From NCBI RefSeq assembly GCF_000002985.6, contig NC_003283.11:5890001-5954000 (forward strand): a stretch of DNA of 64,000 nucleotides, written 5' to 3'. Each line of letters opens with the position of its first letter. Position 1 is the stretch's first letter. This document shows positions 24,227 through 37,646 of this stretch, piece by piece. Position numbers and translations under genes: made by a program. The notes below the pieces were generated by a model, which was given only the letters and a program-made list of their open reading frames with translations, had not been told where the DNA came from and did no database searches. Source of the stretch: Caenorhabditis elegans. Its lineage: Eukaryota; Nematoda; Chromadorea; Rhabditida; Rhabditidae.

Positions 24227-27200
24227 TCAAGACATCGTCTTCAATTTCTTCTGAATTCTCGCCTCCTCGCTATTTGTGATGATATCGTCGTCGGCAGCGA
24301 TGTTCAGAAATCCGTTTGGTTTGAAGATCCACTTTCTGAAAAATAGACGAGTTAGCAATCGATTGAACTTGGATTTCTTACTTTGAAAGTGTTGAATGTT
24401 TTTCAATCACTGCCGCCAGCCGATTCTTCTCTTCTTCTCGCAACTCGACACCATATTCGGAAAATAAATCATAGACTCTGAGAGCTGTTGGCCCCATATG
24501 GCGAGTGTCTAGAAATCAAACTGTTAGTTGAAATAAACACAACGTTTTCAAAATTACCGCATATTCTAAGTAGATCCGCTTGCATGCTCTGTGCGACTTC
24601 TTTATTATCTGATAGTCCTAGTTTTCGAAGACATAAAGCAGCAAAGTCGAGCATGAATTGATCATCAACAGATCGAGCTTTCAGTGAATTCATCAATCTC
24701 ATCGCCATCAAGCAATCATTGGGATCAACTTTGTGGGATAATTGATCACAGAATTTTTCAGCGTCTTCAAATTTCCTCATACTAATTAGCACAGCGAAGT
24801 GCATTGCACTCATTCGAGATTGTGACAGGAAGGTTGAGCCACGATGAAGAACTGAAAATAAATTTAAGATACATGCTAATCGAAATCTATCACTTACCAA
24901 ACTGTAAATTCATTCGAGCTTCATCTGTATTCTGTTGCAAGCAATGTCGTAATAAAGCGACAGTACCATTGGGACAATGAAGACTTGACAGAAACTTTTG
25001 CCACGTGCTCAATGCTTCTGCCCATCCAAGACGTTTCAGAAGAATGTTGATGAAAAAAACTGTGAGACTCTCACTTGGATGTAATTGAATTAGATCTAGT
25101 TTTACTAGGCATCTCAAGAAATCAATGAGCTCATCAACTGTAGAAGTGGTCAATCCTTGTCGTTCCAATCTTTCGAAGCACTTCACAAAAAGCTTCTTAT
25201 ACTCGGTTTGAGTTTCAAAAAATCCTTCATAATAGCATGTTGCATGTGGAAACAAAGTACGGAGCTCATATGCATAATCAGTGATTGCACGAATTGACAG
25301 AGTATCTTCTTCTTCAGCCATTCTTCTCAGAACACTCAACAAATGAAAGTTTTTCATGGGAGATTTCGATGGATCTTCGTTCCATTCTCCAGAAAATGCA
25401 GCAATTTCTTCCAGCATTGATCGAACATTCTTCCACGATTCATGCATAAGATAAAGGTTGAGAACTGGTGGTACAATCTCTCCAAAATCAGTGTCCACTG
25501 GCCATCCATTACTACACAATACTGATGAAACTTTGGTGATGTCGCCTTGATCAACGCACGATTTCAGTTTTTCATAAGGAATAGGAATTGAGTTATTCAT
25601 TGTAGTTTTCGGTGATTCAAATGTCTCCGAATAGTATGCTCTACACCATCCTCTCAAATCTTTAGCGTAAGGACGTGACCATTGCTCTTCAGGTTGAGGT
25701 GCTTCTTGTTTTGCCTTCTGTTTAGACCATCGATGCAGAATCATCCAAACTTGACGCTCTGAAATTCCATAGCTTTTCAGGATTCGTGCAAGTTTATCCA
25801 ATTTTGATTGGTTTCTGAATGGGCGCCCGCTATCTGAAATTTGATAATTATAATTATTTTAGAACGAATGCTTTCAAATAAAATTACTGTATAGTGGCTG
25901 AAGAATGATTTGCACCAGTGGTTCATTTTCGATAGAAGACCAATCTCGATAGCCCATAGTGGAGAGGCGATACAGTATTGCGAGTCGTTGATCGAGATTT
26001 TGTTCGCTGAAAAATTAAAAACACGATTACATTGTTTTAAAGATCGATAATATTTTACCTGGTCATTAGTGGCAGTGTTATATGAATTCTTTCCCTTCTC
26101 GTATCAATTTCATCCACAAAACTTCTAAAATATCTCAGGCGATCATCAAGATCCATGTCTTTCAGCATTAGTGTGGCAAAGAGAAGATCATCATACATTC
26201 GAATTTTTAGCTTTCTGAAAAAGAACACACTTTAGAATATTTTTTAACTGTATTTTCAAACTTACGAATATTTATTGTTGAATGTGAAATGAACACGATT
26301 AGCTATATCACGAATCAAATGAGCGGGTTCGTGGCTTCGAATTAATTGGGTTGAAAGGCGTCCGACTAGCTGGTGTAAGAATGCTGAAAATTGACTTTTA
26401 TCATATTTTAAGCGAACACTTTTTTACCGTTTTTTCGTTGGTTTTCCAGACAATCCGATACCCGTTTTGTATCTTCTAGCAGTGATAAAGCTGTATAATA
26501 ATGTCGAGAACAGATATGCCTTTCAATTTCTCTGAACAACTTTCGGAAGAATCCAGAATCTCTCAATGTACAATTTAGCATCTGCTCAACTAATTGCGAA
26601 CATTCAGCTCCCTTTCCATCTCTACTTTTTTCCGCCATTTGCCAAATTGTCTCCAAAATATCTGTCGACGAAAGGAACAACTTTTTTGTTGATCCAATAA
26701 CGCTTTTTCGTAGAACTTGTCGAAGGCGATCATTATCACCACGGCATGCGGCCGCCCGTACTGCTGCTCCGTGAGCCAACTGAGATCCTTCTTCTCCGTA
26801 TTTCGTGGAAGCCTGCTAGAAAATTAATTTTAAGTATTTGAATAATTAATAACTATAAATCATTTTAACTGCTTACCTCACACAAGGAATCAGCTTTCAA
26901 ATAATGTCCTCTAATTGAAAAAGCAAAAACGGATGCTGCATTTATGTGAGCATCAACGGAGAATCCTTTTCTAGCCATATTATAAACCATATTTTTGCAT
27001 CCATCAACATCTCCAGAAGCAGATATTCTCTTAACAACGGCATGAAATGTCTCAATTGTTGGTTCCACGCCACTTCGTTCCATATTATCCAATTCTTTCA
27101 GTGGATCCCAATCGACTTCGTTTTCATTAAGAACCTGAAATCGAGCATTCCAAGCATATACAGGTACTTTTGCCACTGAAAAAGATTAAATAGTTGTGGT

Positions 27201-27810
27201 TTTATCATTGTAATTGTTTAGTTCTTACGTTTGCTCTGTAATTGTGCCCAAAGCCTTTCCAGAATCTCATTTTTTGATGCCGTTTCGATATTTGAGAGCG
27301 AATGGCCGCATCCGTGAATCAGCATGGGAATCCAGCGCTCCGGAGAACGTACAACATGATCAATGAAGTTTTCTGAAGTGGAAAGTGATTGAAAATAATT
27401 GTCTATTAAAATTTCACTAACGATTTCCTGATTCCATTTGTCGAACCACGTCGAAAAGGATCACATCTCCACTTATTCGATAGTTTTTTCGCAGATTTTC
27501 TTGAATTCGGGAGAGAACAACATCCGGATTACTGGCCCTGTTCTAAAAACTGCTAAAATGAAACCATAGTTTATTCTTTCACAAACTTTTTCTTTCGATG
27601 CAACAACTCCTCGAAAATCTCCTCGTCTTACTAATTTGCTATCAATTTCTATAGATGGGAATGTTGTTGCTGCTGATATTGATAATTGAGATCTGAAAGT
27701 ACTAATGTTAGAGTTATTTTCGGCACAAGTGCATACATTTTTGAACTAAATCTCGAAATCCTATGCAAAGTGAGAAAATTGCGATGGAAAAATTTAACAC
27801 CATTGTTCAT
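24227..27810 (-). CDS. Mitochondrial PPR-repeat protein, LRPPRC-like
   Basis: Thirteen exons on the minus strand (27810-27737, 27692-27587, 27542-27422, 27372-27229, 27175-26877, 26815-26428, 26383-26266, 26214-26059, 26006-25888, 25833-24898, 24851-24558, 24508-24382, 24335-24227) keep phase throughout and give 996 residues. The first 24 residues have seven Lys, Arg or His and no acidic residue, as mitochondrial presequences do. The body is alpha-helical with PPR-type units, for example around MERSGVEPTIETFHAVVKR and the unit that follows it. The layout recalls LRPPRC, which binds and stabilises mitochondrial mRNAs; C. elegans has such a gene (mma-1), but I cannot tell whether this is it. 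The exon at 26815 begins with a tandem acceptor (TAG then CAG), so one Gln may be optional. The C-terminus ends in a mixed-charge helix (ARIQKKLKTMS). Confidence 0.8.
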
Positions 27811-28181
27811 CGCATCGATGCAAATTTTTCTGAAAAAGAAATTTACTCCAAAAAATAGGAGCGCTTATCCTAGAGGAGTACACGGTCGTGTGGACGAGGA
27901 AGCAAATGAGATTTCTAGTCCGCATTAAACGGCGGGAGTTCAAAATTAGTTTTCAAAGAATTTGCTAATTCGGGCGCTTAAGCGTGTCTCAAAATTAATA
28001 CGTTACAATTAGTACGATTGAATTAAATCACTTGGCCATACTTTTCAAATTATCTCGTATTAAGCGGTTGAAAAAAATTTATTAACGGTATAATACAACA
28101 TTAATTAATATAATTTACTCGAGGATTTCTGAATTCGTCCAGATGTTTAATTCAGAATATTGTTATTGTCCAATAATTTCC
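27811..28181. other. Intergenic region between two same-strand genes
   Basis: It separates the TIL gene (upstream on the minus strand) from the PPR gene by 371 bases. That is longer than a typical operon gap, so an independent promoter is likelier. No exon was seen. Confidence 0.45.
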
Positions 28182-29762
28182 CTATGGATAGTCAATATAA
28201 AATCCTTTCTGTTGCTGCTTGTCGTCCGTAATTTCTGAAGCTCGTGGTGAAGGGAAACTGATGTTCATCTTCTTTGATTCAGGATCTACTGGTGTGAGAA
28301 CAGGAGTTATGATATCTGTCTTTGTTGAAGATTTGTTACTTGGTGAATCAGGAGTACTAATCGAGTTGAAAAGAGCCTTCCAGACATCGTTGACAATTAC
28401 AGGAACCATCTTTTTCACAGCTGAAATTTAAAATTTAAAGCAAAAAGATATGAGAGATTGCTAAACTTTTCATAACAGTTCCATCATCCTCGTCTCCTTT
28501 AATTGAATCATTTTTTGGTGGGGACTGAGATGCACATTCCCGAAGTGTCACGCACTTTCCTTCTGCATTTCTTGCGAGTCCAGTTTTGCAGACGCATCCC
28601 TTATTGCATTGCTCCTAAAAATAACAAGTTAATCGAATTATCAGGTGGTGTCGGGTATTAGTAAGACACAAAAAATGAGCACAGCACATCACACACACAC
28701 ACAAAAACTCAGTGTTAGATTCTACCTGAACACTACGCTGTACTCTGGTGTCGCGAATCGTGAATACTGTCGCAAACGTTCGCCGTACCTTCCGACATTT
28801 TGGAATCAGATTGTGGCACGTTGGCTCACAGTCCAGGCAATGGTAGATCTCAGTTTTGGAACAGGAGAATGTATCTGTGAAATGAAGAATTATGATAGGT
28901 GATGTAATTTTCTGGATTCAGGATTTTAAAATGATAAGCTTATTTACAAAGTGGAAAGAAAAATATATAGTTAGAATTAACATCGTCTATCGCATACATC
29001 TAATGGTCTTCCCAGAAGTTTTTGTACTTTTTGCACCCTCCAGAACTTAAAATAATAGTTCAAATATAATGATAAGTAGATATATACTACCTGGCTTTCA
29101 ATTTAGTCTAACTATTCGGGTAAAACTACTGCAGCTATACACAATTGGGGGTACCAATTTAATATGGTATATGTATGCAAGTTGACAATTTTTCAATTTT
29201 TCACATTTTCAAGTTTATGCTCGATTGCAATATTTCACAGTAAATAAGTATTTGTCACTCTATGTGAAAATCGTTGATCAGATTTTTTGTGAGTTTTTTT
29301 TTGCAAACAAATTTTAATTCAAGATCGGCGTAAATTTCTCGCAAGTGATTAGTGAATGTACTTTCGTACTTTTGCAAATCTTACGCAATAACTATTAACC
29401 AAAATTGTTAGTATTGCTTTGCTAAAAAAAAAATTAAAATAATTTTTCTCTTTTCTTACTCACCACTCCTCTTCAATCCGCTTGGCAATTCATATCCTGT
29501 ACATTCTGGCCGATCAGTCTTCAAAAACTCATTTTGATTAGCAACCTGTTTAAGAAATGTGTTAGAATGGTTACGTGCACTTACTTTTTTACCAACCCGT
29601 GCCCAATATTCACACCAGTCAATTGAATTTGAGTTTAACACTGAGGAAGCATATGGAATTAGGAAGAGCACAATCTGAACTCAAATTTTAAAAATAATGA
29701 ATTTGATAGCAACTAACCGAAATAATAAAAATCTGTGAATAGGTATCAAGCATCATTTTCAT
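28182..29762 (-). CDS. Secreted trypsin-inhibitor-like (TIL) cysteine-rich protein
   Basis: Six exons on the minus strand (29762-29718, 29674-29585, 29545-29464, 28874-28789, 28614-28467, 28420-28182) give 229 residues. An N-terminal signal peptide spans the first two exons. The TIL domain has the expected ten cysteines in order: ECTGYEL, FSCSKTEIYHCLDCEPTC, PKC, then QCNKGCVCKTGLARNAEGKC and LREC. TIL proteins inhibit serine proteases, the reactive bond lying between the fifth and sixth cysteines. I end exon 4 at 28789 (donor GTACGG), which gives the short loop CRKEQC. A later donor at 28726 is also in phase and would put 21 extra residues in that loop. The C-terminal 90 residues are Ser/Thr/Pro/Lys-rich and unlike any domain I know. 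The intron at 29463-28875 is unusually long for this gene. Confidence 0.82.
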
Positions 29763-32544
29763 CAAAATGACCTCTATGAAAGGTGTGAATAGAGGTTCTA
29801 GCAACCGTTTCAAAACGAAATTCGAAGTGCAAACTGACCCCACAAACTGATTAGCGCGGAGCTCCCCAAACAGACCAAATCGGGAGGTGCGAATTTGGAA
29901 TTGAGGAGATATAGAATTGGGAAAGAAGAGACGCAGTAAATTAATTCTTTTAAACAATGGAATCAGACTATATTAAGATAAATTGAAGAATATCGAGTTG
30001 ATTGAAAATGGGCACATTGAAAAGCTGGTGGAAAATAAATGATGACTCAATAGTAGGAAAACTGTAAAGAAAAAAGGAAGAAAATTATAAAATTGTTTTG
30101 AAAACTTAAAAACAAAAGGCATGTGCCTCAAATGTTATGTTATTCTTTTCCAAAAATCAGTTCCCAGGCGACTGTCATTTGAAACCAGACGTAGTTATTT
30201 TCTAAAATATAGGGTTTTCAGCAGATAAGTGTACTCACTGTTTTTCCAAATATTGCCCGTAAATCTGAGAACACATTATACCGGAACGCCCACAATTTGA
30301 GATTTTATTTTAGGGAAAAACACGGAGTTAAAGCCTTTAAAAATATTGTTTTTCTTTGGTTGTTTTCTATAAGATCTTTGCAATTTCAGTTTTAGTATTT
30401 CAGAGGTAATTACTTCAAAGTAGCGCCAGTAGAAACAGAAAGAACAATGACCAGATATTATAGTAAAGAATTTATAGAAATGTTCGAAAAAAAATATAGA
30501 AAAAAAAATTTCAATGATATTTTGAAAATTGGAAATATCTTAATTTTTGCCACCTTTTTTGGAAGCTGTTTATCAAAAAAATTTTCCAATGAATTTCTTA
30601 TGTTTTAAACATTAATATTCAAGGTAGGGGCGTGCGGCAAATTTGCCGAATTCGCCGAATTGACTGTTTTCCGAGCTCGGCAAATTTCAAAAAAGTGGAC
30701 CTGCCTGAAATTTGCCGCGCACATGAAAAACTTTAATAAAAATTTTGTACAAAACTAATGGTCCCGATCAGAAACTTAATGAAAGAAAACATAACATCGT
30801 TTTTCTTTTATGTTTTATTCAAGTAGTCCACACACGCATTAGGCAAAAATCAAACAAAAACCAGTAAACAAAGTTTATTCCATCAATGTTGCCAAAAACC
30901 ACAAGAACAAATGCGTAGAGCTGTTATATTTTTTTACATATATTTAGAATCAAAAACCAAACGCGAGATTATCCTTCAAGGATATCATAGTTTTTATTGA
31001 AACCTATAAAGATGTTTTCTTATTTATTTGGTTTTACAATTTTTTTTGGATAAAAATGGAAAACAAACCCATAGGGATTTTTCTCTAACATTTATTTTTT
31101 AAATAAAGATTTAGAAATATTATGGTTTAGATGTGAGTTCAAAGTTAACATTTATCAGTCAAAAATCACACAGAAATCTTCAATTTTGTAAAAAGTTAGC
31201 TGTTTCAATTCTTTGAACTTTTTTTCTTGTTTCGTTCGAGCACAAATTTAATGCGCTCAACTAGAAGGAAATATTTATATAATCTGTGAAAGTGACACGA
31301 ATGCTTATAGACTACAAAGGTGCAAATTCAATTTTCATTTGTTTCAAATAATATTTTGTTTCATTGTGTCATTATGTAGTCTGCAAAACGAACACAACAA
31401 AAACCACTCAGTTAAAATTTAATTTTGAATTGCTTCCGACGTCCCGAATAATTAATAAAAAAGGTGTTTCTCGATTTCATTAGAAATTTTTCAGATTTTT
31501 TGAAAAATTTTGCAGACGATTATTTGTAAAAATTGTAAAATTTGGTTTCGACCAACTAAAACGGAAGATTCTTTGATACGTCTTTCTTTTCTATTCTACA
31601 GCTCATAATACCAAATATCCGAGCAAAGACCTTCATCAAAATATTATACCAAAATTATTACCGGACTTAAAATAATCTAACATCTATATTTAAGCAAGGC
31701 ACATTTAGTCAAAGTGATCTCAACGTTTGCAAGTCTCATCTTCTTATCTCATATTCTCTACATTTCGAATCCGGAAATCAGATTTAATTTACAAATTTAT
31801 GTATTAATTTAGAAGAGAGCTGAATCATCTAAACGATTCTTGGTTGTATACACTTTCCAAATAGCCAAATGAATTCCTAGACGAAATGATCATTTCGAAC
31901 TTGCTCCAAATTTAGTAGGCGCTCAGTGCTCATTCCTGTCTAGTGGGTGAAGTTTTTAGTGGAAGATTCTTGGAAAATGACGATATTCTTGCTAACTTCA
32001 GTTCTGATAATAAAAATTCTGATAACAAGAAAATTGGGTTTTCTTTGGTTTTTCATTTATATCATACTCTGACTTTTCTCATATATGCAAAACTTTTTAA
32101 AATCTAATTTACCTCCAAGACATTCTTTCGATTTTCAGATATTATTTTTTGCGTTTTTTATAGATTCATTTTGTTGAAATCTTAGTTATAAAGTTTCCGC
32201 AAATTATGACAATTGGAAGTTTTAACATAATTATTTTCAAAAATGGGATATTCTGAAAGTCATCGAATTAAAAAAATCGTAAATTTCATCTAAAAACAAA
32301 TTAATTACAATTTTATCAAAGAAAATAAAATTCCTAGAAAATCGTGCTTGAAGAAACTTCCAGAAAAACTCCAATAAAATAACCAGTACAAAGGTTCAAG
32401 TGTGTATATTTCATTTCACGAGCCCGGAAGTTTACTTACATATAATTTCAAGAGGTCTTCAGGTTTACTGAGATTTTCACATACTTTTCATCTCGTCATT
32501 CTTCTCTCTCTCATCTTCTTCATTACCATCTATATTTTCAGACA
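29763..32544. other. Divergent intergenic region
   Basis: About 2.8 kb lies between the starts of the TIL gene (minus) and the first srsx gene (plus). An 89-codon minus-strand frame at 29688-29957 overlaps the true first exon and continues upstream only by chance. Apart from a short palindromic repeat near 30640 I see nothing specific. Confidence 0.5.
30631..30722. repeat. CGGCAAATTTGCCG-type palindromic repeat
   Basis: The palindromic core CGGCAAATTTGCCG is followed by GAATTCGCCGAATT, GAGCTCGGCAAATTT and AAATTTGCCGCG. Such CGGCAAATTTGCCG words form dispersed repeats in Caenorhabditis genomes, as I recall. No coding content. Confidence 0.5.
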
Positions 32545-34605
32545 ATGCCCCTCTACTTCAAAATGCTTCCATTTTTACAAACTTATACTGTTGTTGTCTG
32601 TTGCATTGGATTATTTGGAAACATTAATTTGATAGTTGCCACGTGTAGATACAAATCTTTGAGGACTAAATTAGGTTTGTTCGGTATATTGTTTTATGCT
32701 TATGAACTAGTAATATTTCAGGTTGCTTGATCATGATATCGACAATTTCGCATACAATATGTCTGGTTTCGGAACTGATTTCTGTGAAGCTTAAACTGAG
32801 GTACCTTGAACACATCTTAAGATACCGGATCCTGATTCTATTTCTTGAGCTTCCAGTGCTCATTTTTTAACTTTAATAACGTTTTGAAAATGCATTCCAA
32901 ATTTCACATTCTATTTCCATTGCAGATTTACACAAACCCATCGGGACGAATGCTTTCGATTTGTGGTCGTCTATATGTTTGCAGTTCTCTTCCAGTCAAC
33001 ACTGTTCTTGATGATGGCTATTGACCTACTTCTTGCTGTTATAATGCCTATAAGGTCAGTTCTGAATATCAAATCGGACGTAGCGATGTCGGCTGAAAAA
33101 CTTCGGCAATATTTTTTAAAATCACTTTCACTTTAAAAAAAATCTTGCATTTTATTCAAAGAGTACGCAAACAACGTATGTCTAACTGTCGAATTAAAAA
33201 TTATAATGATAAAGTGTACTTATTCTAGACAAATTTTAAGTTTCAACCACGGCCATGGCAACATTTTTTTTCATTCTTCTGATTTTAGTGACCTAAAAGT
33301 TGTTGAATATTTTAAACTGACCTTTAAACAAATTTTAAAAATTTTATTCTTTATCGTTGCAAGTTTGCAAGTAAACTAAACTGCGAAGATAAATTTTGGG
33401 TACATTCTAGCCGATCTTCAATATAAGCAAAAGAGCTAGGTGCTCTATTTGAACAATCTAAAATAGCCTTGGCAAACATTTATAATTTTCCGAAACTATG
33501 AAATTAATATTTTGGAACTTAGCAAATTTGATTAATTTTTTTAAATTTCAGACACAAGCTTTGGCAGCGAGGGCCATATCTTCTGATACTCTGTACGCCT
33601 CCAGTGATATTTTCTACCTTTGCAATTTTCATTGAGCAACTTTACATAAATCACGAGAATTTACTCATGTGCACCGTATCTCTTGGTAATCTAGTTTAAA
33701 TAATTTAATAAGTGTGTGATGAAAACTCCAGCTGCTCCAAGGAAAGTTCGATTTTGGGGCACTATAATCACATTTTCAACGGTTTTATTGGCAGTTGCAT
33801 TGATACTTGTCACAGCTGTAAAGGTGCATATTAACGGTAAGTTTTTTTAAAGTTCTATTTTCACCTAGAGTTTCACAAAAAAATAAATTTCAGAACAATC
33901 ATCTTCATCTCCGTTCATTCGACATTCAAGTACTTCAACCAAAACATCAAGAAGCTCAGAAGTAAAACTTCTGAAATCGCTTGCCACTTTGATATTCTTT
34001 TTCATATGTTCATGGACAATGTCAGTAATTTTATTCCATGTGGCAATGTATTTCGATAGCTCCATTGGATATCAATTTCATAAATACACAGTGAGTGTCT
34101 TAATCTTTAATAGATTAAAAAATCAAGAATCACTTCAGTTTATACTCCAACTACCAACATTTTGCCAAAACTTTTTTGTCACAGCGCTCAGATCTCCTCG
34201 GTATGCACGAGTATATCGAGAGCAATTATCATTTTTGCCATGTTGTAGACAAAGGAATTGTTTACCAAAAAAATCAATGACTGGTCCAAGTTCGTAAGTT
34301 AATAATTAAAATTTATCAATAGTTAGAATCTCAAATAAATTGCCGGCTACCAAAAAAATTTTGGGAAAAAAAAATTTTAAAAAAATTTAAAAAATTTTTT
34401 TACCAACAACGAAACTTCGGCAACCAAGGGCCAGTGCCAGTTTCCGAATTTTTTAAAGTGAGGGAAGGTGAACAGTTTTAAATTGAAAAACTCGTGCATC
34501 TAACGTATTTTCAAACACACTTTTATTAATACTAATGTGTTTTTTTTTTCAATTTTTAATTACAGAAACAACGGCTCCAAGTTGAAAAATATTACGGAAC
34601 TTTGA
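32545..34605 (+). CDS. Serpentine receptor, srsx class (copy 1)
   Basis: Eight exons (32545-32674, 32722-32800, 32926-33054, 33552-33685, 33732-33836, 33894-34090, 34139-34293, 34566-34605) join in phase to 322 residues. Srsx features are IGLFGNINLIVATCRYKSLR in TM1, LIMISTISHTICLVSELIS in TM2, RDECFRFVVVYMF and LFLMMAIDLLLAVIMPIR in TM3, a loop ending KVHINE before a Ser/Thr-rich patch, KSLATLIFFFICSWTMSV in TM6, and TFCQNFFVTALRSPRYA at TM7. It is a predicted rhodopsin-like nematode chemoreceptor. The start lies three bases after a TTTTCAG acceptor, a spliced-leader site. Reading through the last donor (GTAAGT at 34294) stops immediately at 34297, giving a slightly shorter tail. The 48-base intron at 34091 has no in-frame stop. 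Confidence 0.88.
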
Positions 34606-37600
34606 CGGCTCAAATTTGATCTCCATTGTAGTCCAACCATTTTCTATCCTTTTCATATTCCTACCATTTTCTTCTTCTTTTTTGTGATTTTAATTTTAAT
34701 GCTTTGAATATTAATGTTGTTAGAATTTTTTTTTCCTTTTTTTTCATTGTATAAATTTTACATAATTTTCTTACCGGAAAAAATAAATACTGTGTTTTGA
34801 ATACAAACCAAAAATAATTCCGTTTCCTCATTCTTACGGTCAAACAAATATCAAAGAACCACCAGCCACTTTATTTCTTTTTGTTCCGTCTAGAATTTCA
34901 AAACCAATTTCTTCTCTTCGTCAAAGATCTGACTGCTTCCGTAAGGTTGATTATTCCGTGCAAAATGAGTCTGAGCAAACAAAATATTGTCTTTTGGAGC
35001 AAAAACGTCGACCATTCACGCCCACTTTTTGTCTTCTAAAGAGAAGTTTTTGACATGCCCTTTCTATTTTTGGCCCCTGTCTAGAAAAAATTAGAATTTA
35101 TTATTGCATTTACCTAGAAGATTCTAGTGTGTTTATCTAGAAATAATATGTACTTATTCATCTTGAATTAAGTTTTCCTTGTAATTGTTTAACTTTAAAA
35201 TTCGATTTCTTGATTTCAAAAAACTGAAATGAAAAGAAAAGAAAATGCATTGGACCTTACGGAAGTATCATCATAGCATCCTTGAAGTGTTTTTTTTTTG
35301 AAACGTTTTTTCACTTACTGAAGCTGATGATCACTGCAAAAAATTTGGATTCTTCAGAATAGGTTCTCATTCCAAAAGTGTATAAAGAAAATCGGTAAAA
35401 AATTTTTAGTGATCATCGGCGGACCTCTTATAAACATCTACTTTTCAGGTAAAAAGCTCTGAGTACAACTTGTATTTTTTCGAAAAAACTCTCTTACTCA
35501 TTTTCCAAGAATAGTTTAAAATATTTGGAAGCTTATTTGAACATTCGAGAATTTTGAAAACAATGTTTTATGTTTTCGAAGACCTTTTCGAATTATGGCT
35601 GGCTTCCTAGTTTCAAAAATTTCCAATCAGACTTTTTATCATCACAGCTTTAAACCCGTGCTATTCCGCGAAGTTTTATACATAATACCAATTTAGAGGA
35701 ACTCTAGAAGTTATAGCTGTACAATGATTCATCATCATGATATAAAAACCTCTTCTCTTCATTCATTTTAGAAGCTTGCCTAACTTTGCAACTTTTTCCT
35801 GCTCCTCCTACTTTTTGTACTTCTTCATTTCCGGCAAGTCCATCCAGATTTTTTGTGATGATGCTCATTTACTTGGCCCTGCAACGTTTTTTAGTGTTTT
35901 GCTCGTTTTCTACTCTTTGTGTCTATAAGAATGTGCATTTGTTCAATGGAAACGTTTAAAATTGTTCAGTTTTGAAGTTTTAGTTTTTTTTAGAATCAAG
36001 ACGTGACATTCTATAAGACAAAATGGATGAGTAGTTTTTGTTACTAAATACATCTAATGAGACTTACAAGTAACATATTTTGAATCATTGCGTATTCATT
36101 TGTTCATATTGTTGATCTACCAAGTTGTAATCTTCACTCTTCAAAATCCCTAAACGTCAGACTAGATTTTGTCAATTTTAATATGTGAATTGAATTCTAG
36201 CTTGATTGTCCATTTCAAGATTTATTAAAGTAGTATATCAACTGGTGTCTAGGAAATAATAACAAAAATGCTTTGGAAAAATAGGAAGTGATTTTTGATT
36301 TTTACTCTAAAGACTTCTTTTAAATCAATTTTAGTTTCACTTTTGTTTTAATAGCACCAACCAGATGTGATGTTCATTATTTACAGATTTTCTGTCTTTC
36401 AGAATAAAAGAGATCAGAGTTCTGCGATTCAGTTCCAGCAATTATTTTGTATTTCATTTGAGTCTCCAGATATCCGCTACGTTTAAATTCCGATGTTATT
36501 CTGAAATATAAGTTTTTATTGAGATCTTATTACAATTAAAATAATTTCACTGTTCATGGTGAGCACCTTGAGGAAATGATGTTTGCTGGAAGAGTTTTCA
36601 GGATCACATTTTCAATTTTTAAACGCCGGCGACATGTAGACCTTTACGAACAGTCAAAAATACGTTTAATTTAAGCTTGAGTATGGTTGTTCTGTTTTCA
36701 ATGTTTTTTTATGATTGTTTAAATTGATTTTTCCTCGTCATTTGAGCAAACTTAATTCTTTAAAAACTAATGAAATTTTTGACTCAAACTTGTGACTAAA
36801 AAATTTTAAAAATTTCTAATTTATAATTTTTTCTTTTACATTAATTCTAACTTTAGAATTAAACTACCAATCTTCGTTTTTCAAAAATATGTACTTAAAA
36901 ATAGTTCAAAACCAAAACTGTATCTGTGCCTTGTTTTCGAGATGAGTGTGAGCTTCTTGAATAATGGATCTATGATTTATTTTGTTTTGCCCATTTCGTC
37001 CAAATTTATGTTGCATTCATCGTTATGTAGTCTGGATAAACAACAGATTGGAGAAGTAGCAAACTGAAGAAACCCCCTAGTTTCGAAGAATATTATTCAT
37101 TTGTAGATTCCATGCAAAGTTTCATTTTGAATTTCATTTTTCAAAAAATTTAAGTTATATTTTGATCGGCTTCTTAGGATCCGATTATACAAATTTTGAG
37201 ACCGCGGGTATCTCATAAGTTTCTCACTTATCAGTTTTTCCCACGGTTTCATATCCTTCTTTTTTCGCTTTTCAACTGCCGTATTTGCTCTCAAGATACG
37301 AAATATCTCACATGATTGTATACGGCTTTAGATGTGTTATACTAATCTTTTGACTTTTTTAAATTTAAATTGACATTTATTATTATTAAATTTCCAATCT
37401 TCAAAGCAGCTTGGAACATGCGTTCCTCAATTATTTTCCCACCCTTCTTTTTGTTTTTAGTTTTCCTTGTTCTGTCGTCATGCTTATTTTCAGTCTCGTT
37501 TTTCTCGTATTCCGGGACATCTTCGCACGTCGTTTCTCAAAAAAGTTCAGTATATTCAAGTCATTGAGCCAATTATGTTTCAAATTGTATACTATACAAA

Positions 37601-37646
37601 ATGACGTCCGCATTCACCCTCTCATCTATTTTAGAATCTTTTTCAG
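34606..37646. other. Intergenic region between the two srsx copies
   Basis: About 3 kb without a supportable exon. Open frames near 37097-37294 (minus) and 37370-37671 (plus) are composition artefacts; the latter overlaps the start of the second receptor in another frame. CCGTAAGG (about 34937) and CCTTACGG (about 35257) form a spaced inverted pair of unknown meaning. Confidence 0.5.

Noticed and set aside
29688-29957. Upstream extension of the TIL gene by an 89-codon frame
   Set aside because: The signal peptide begins properly at 29762; the longer N-terminus would bury it.
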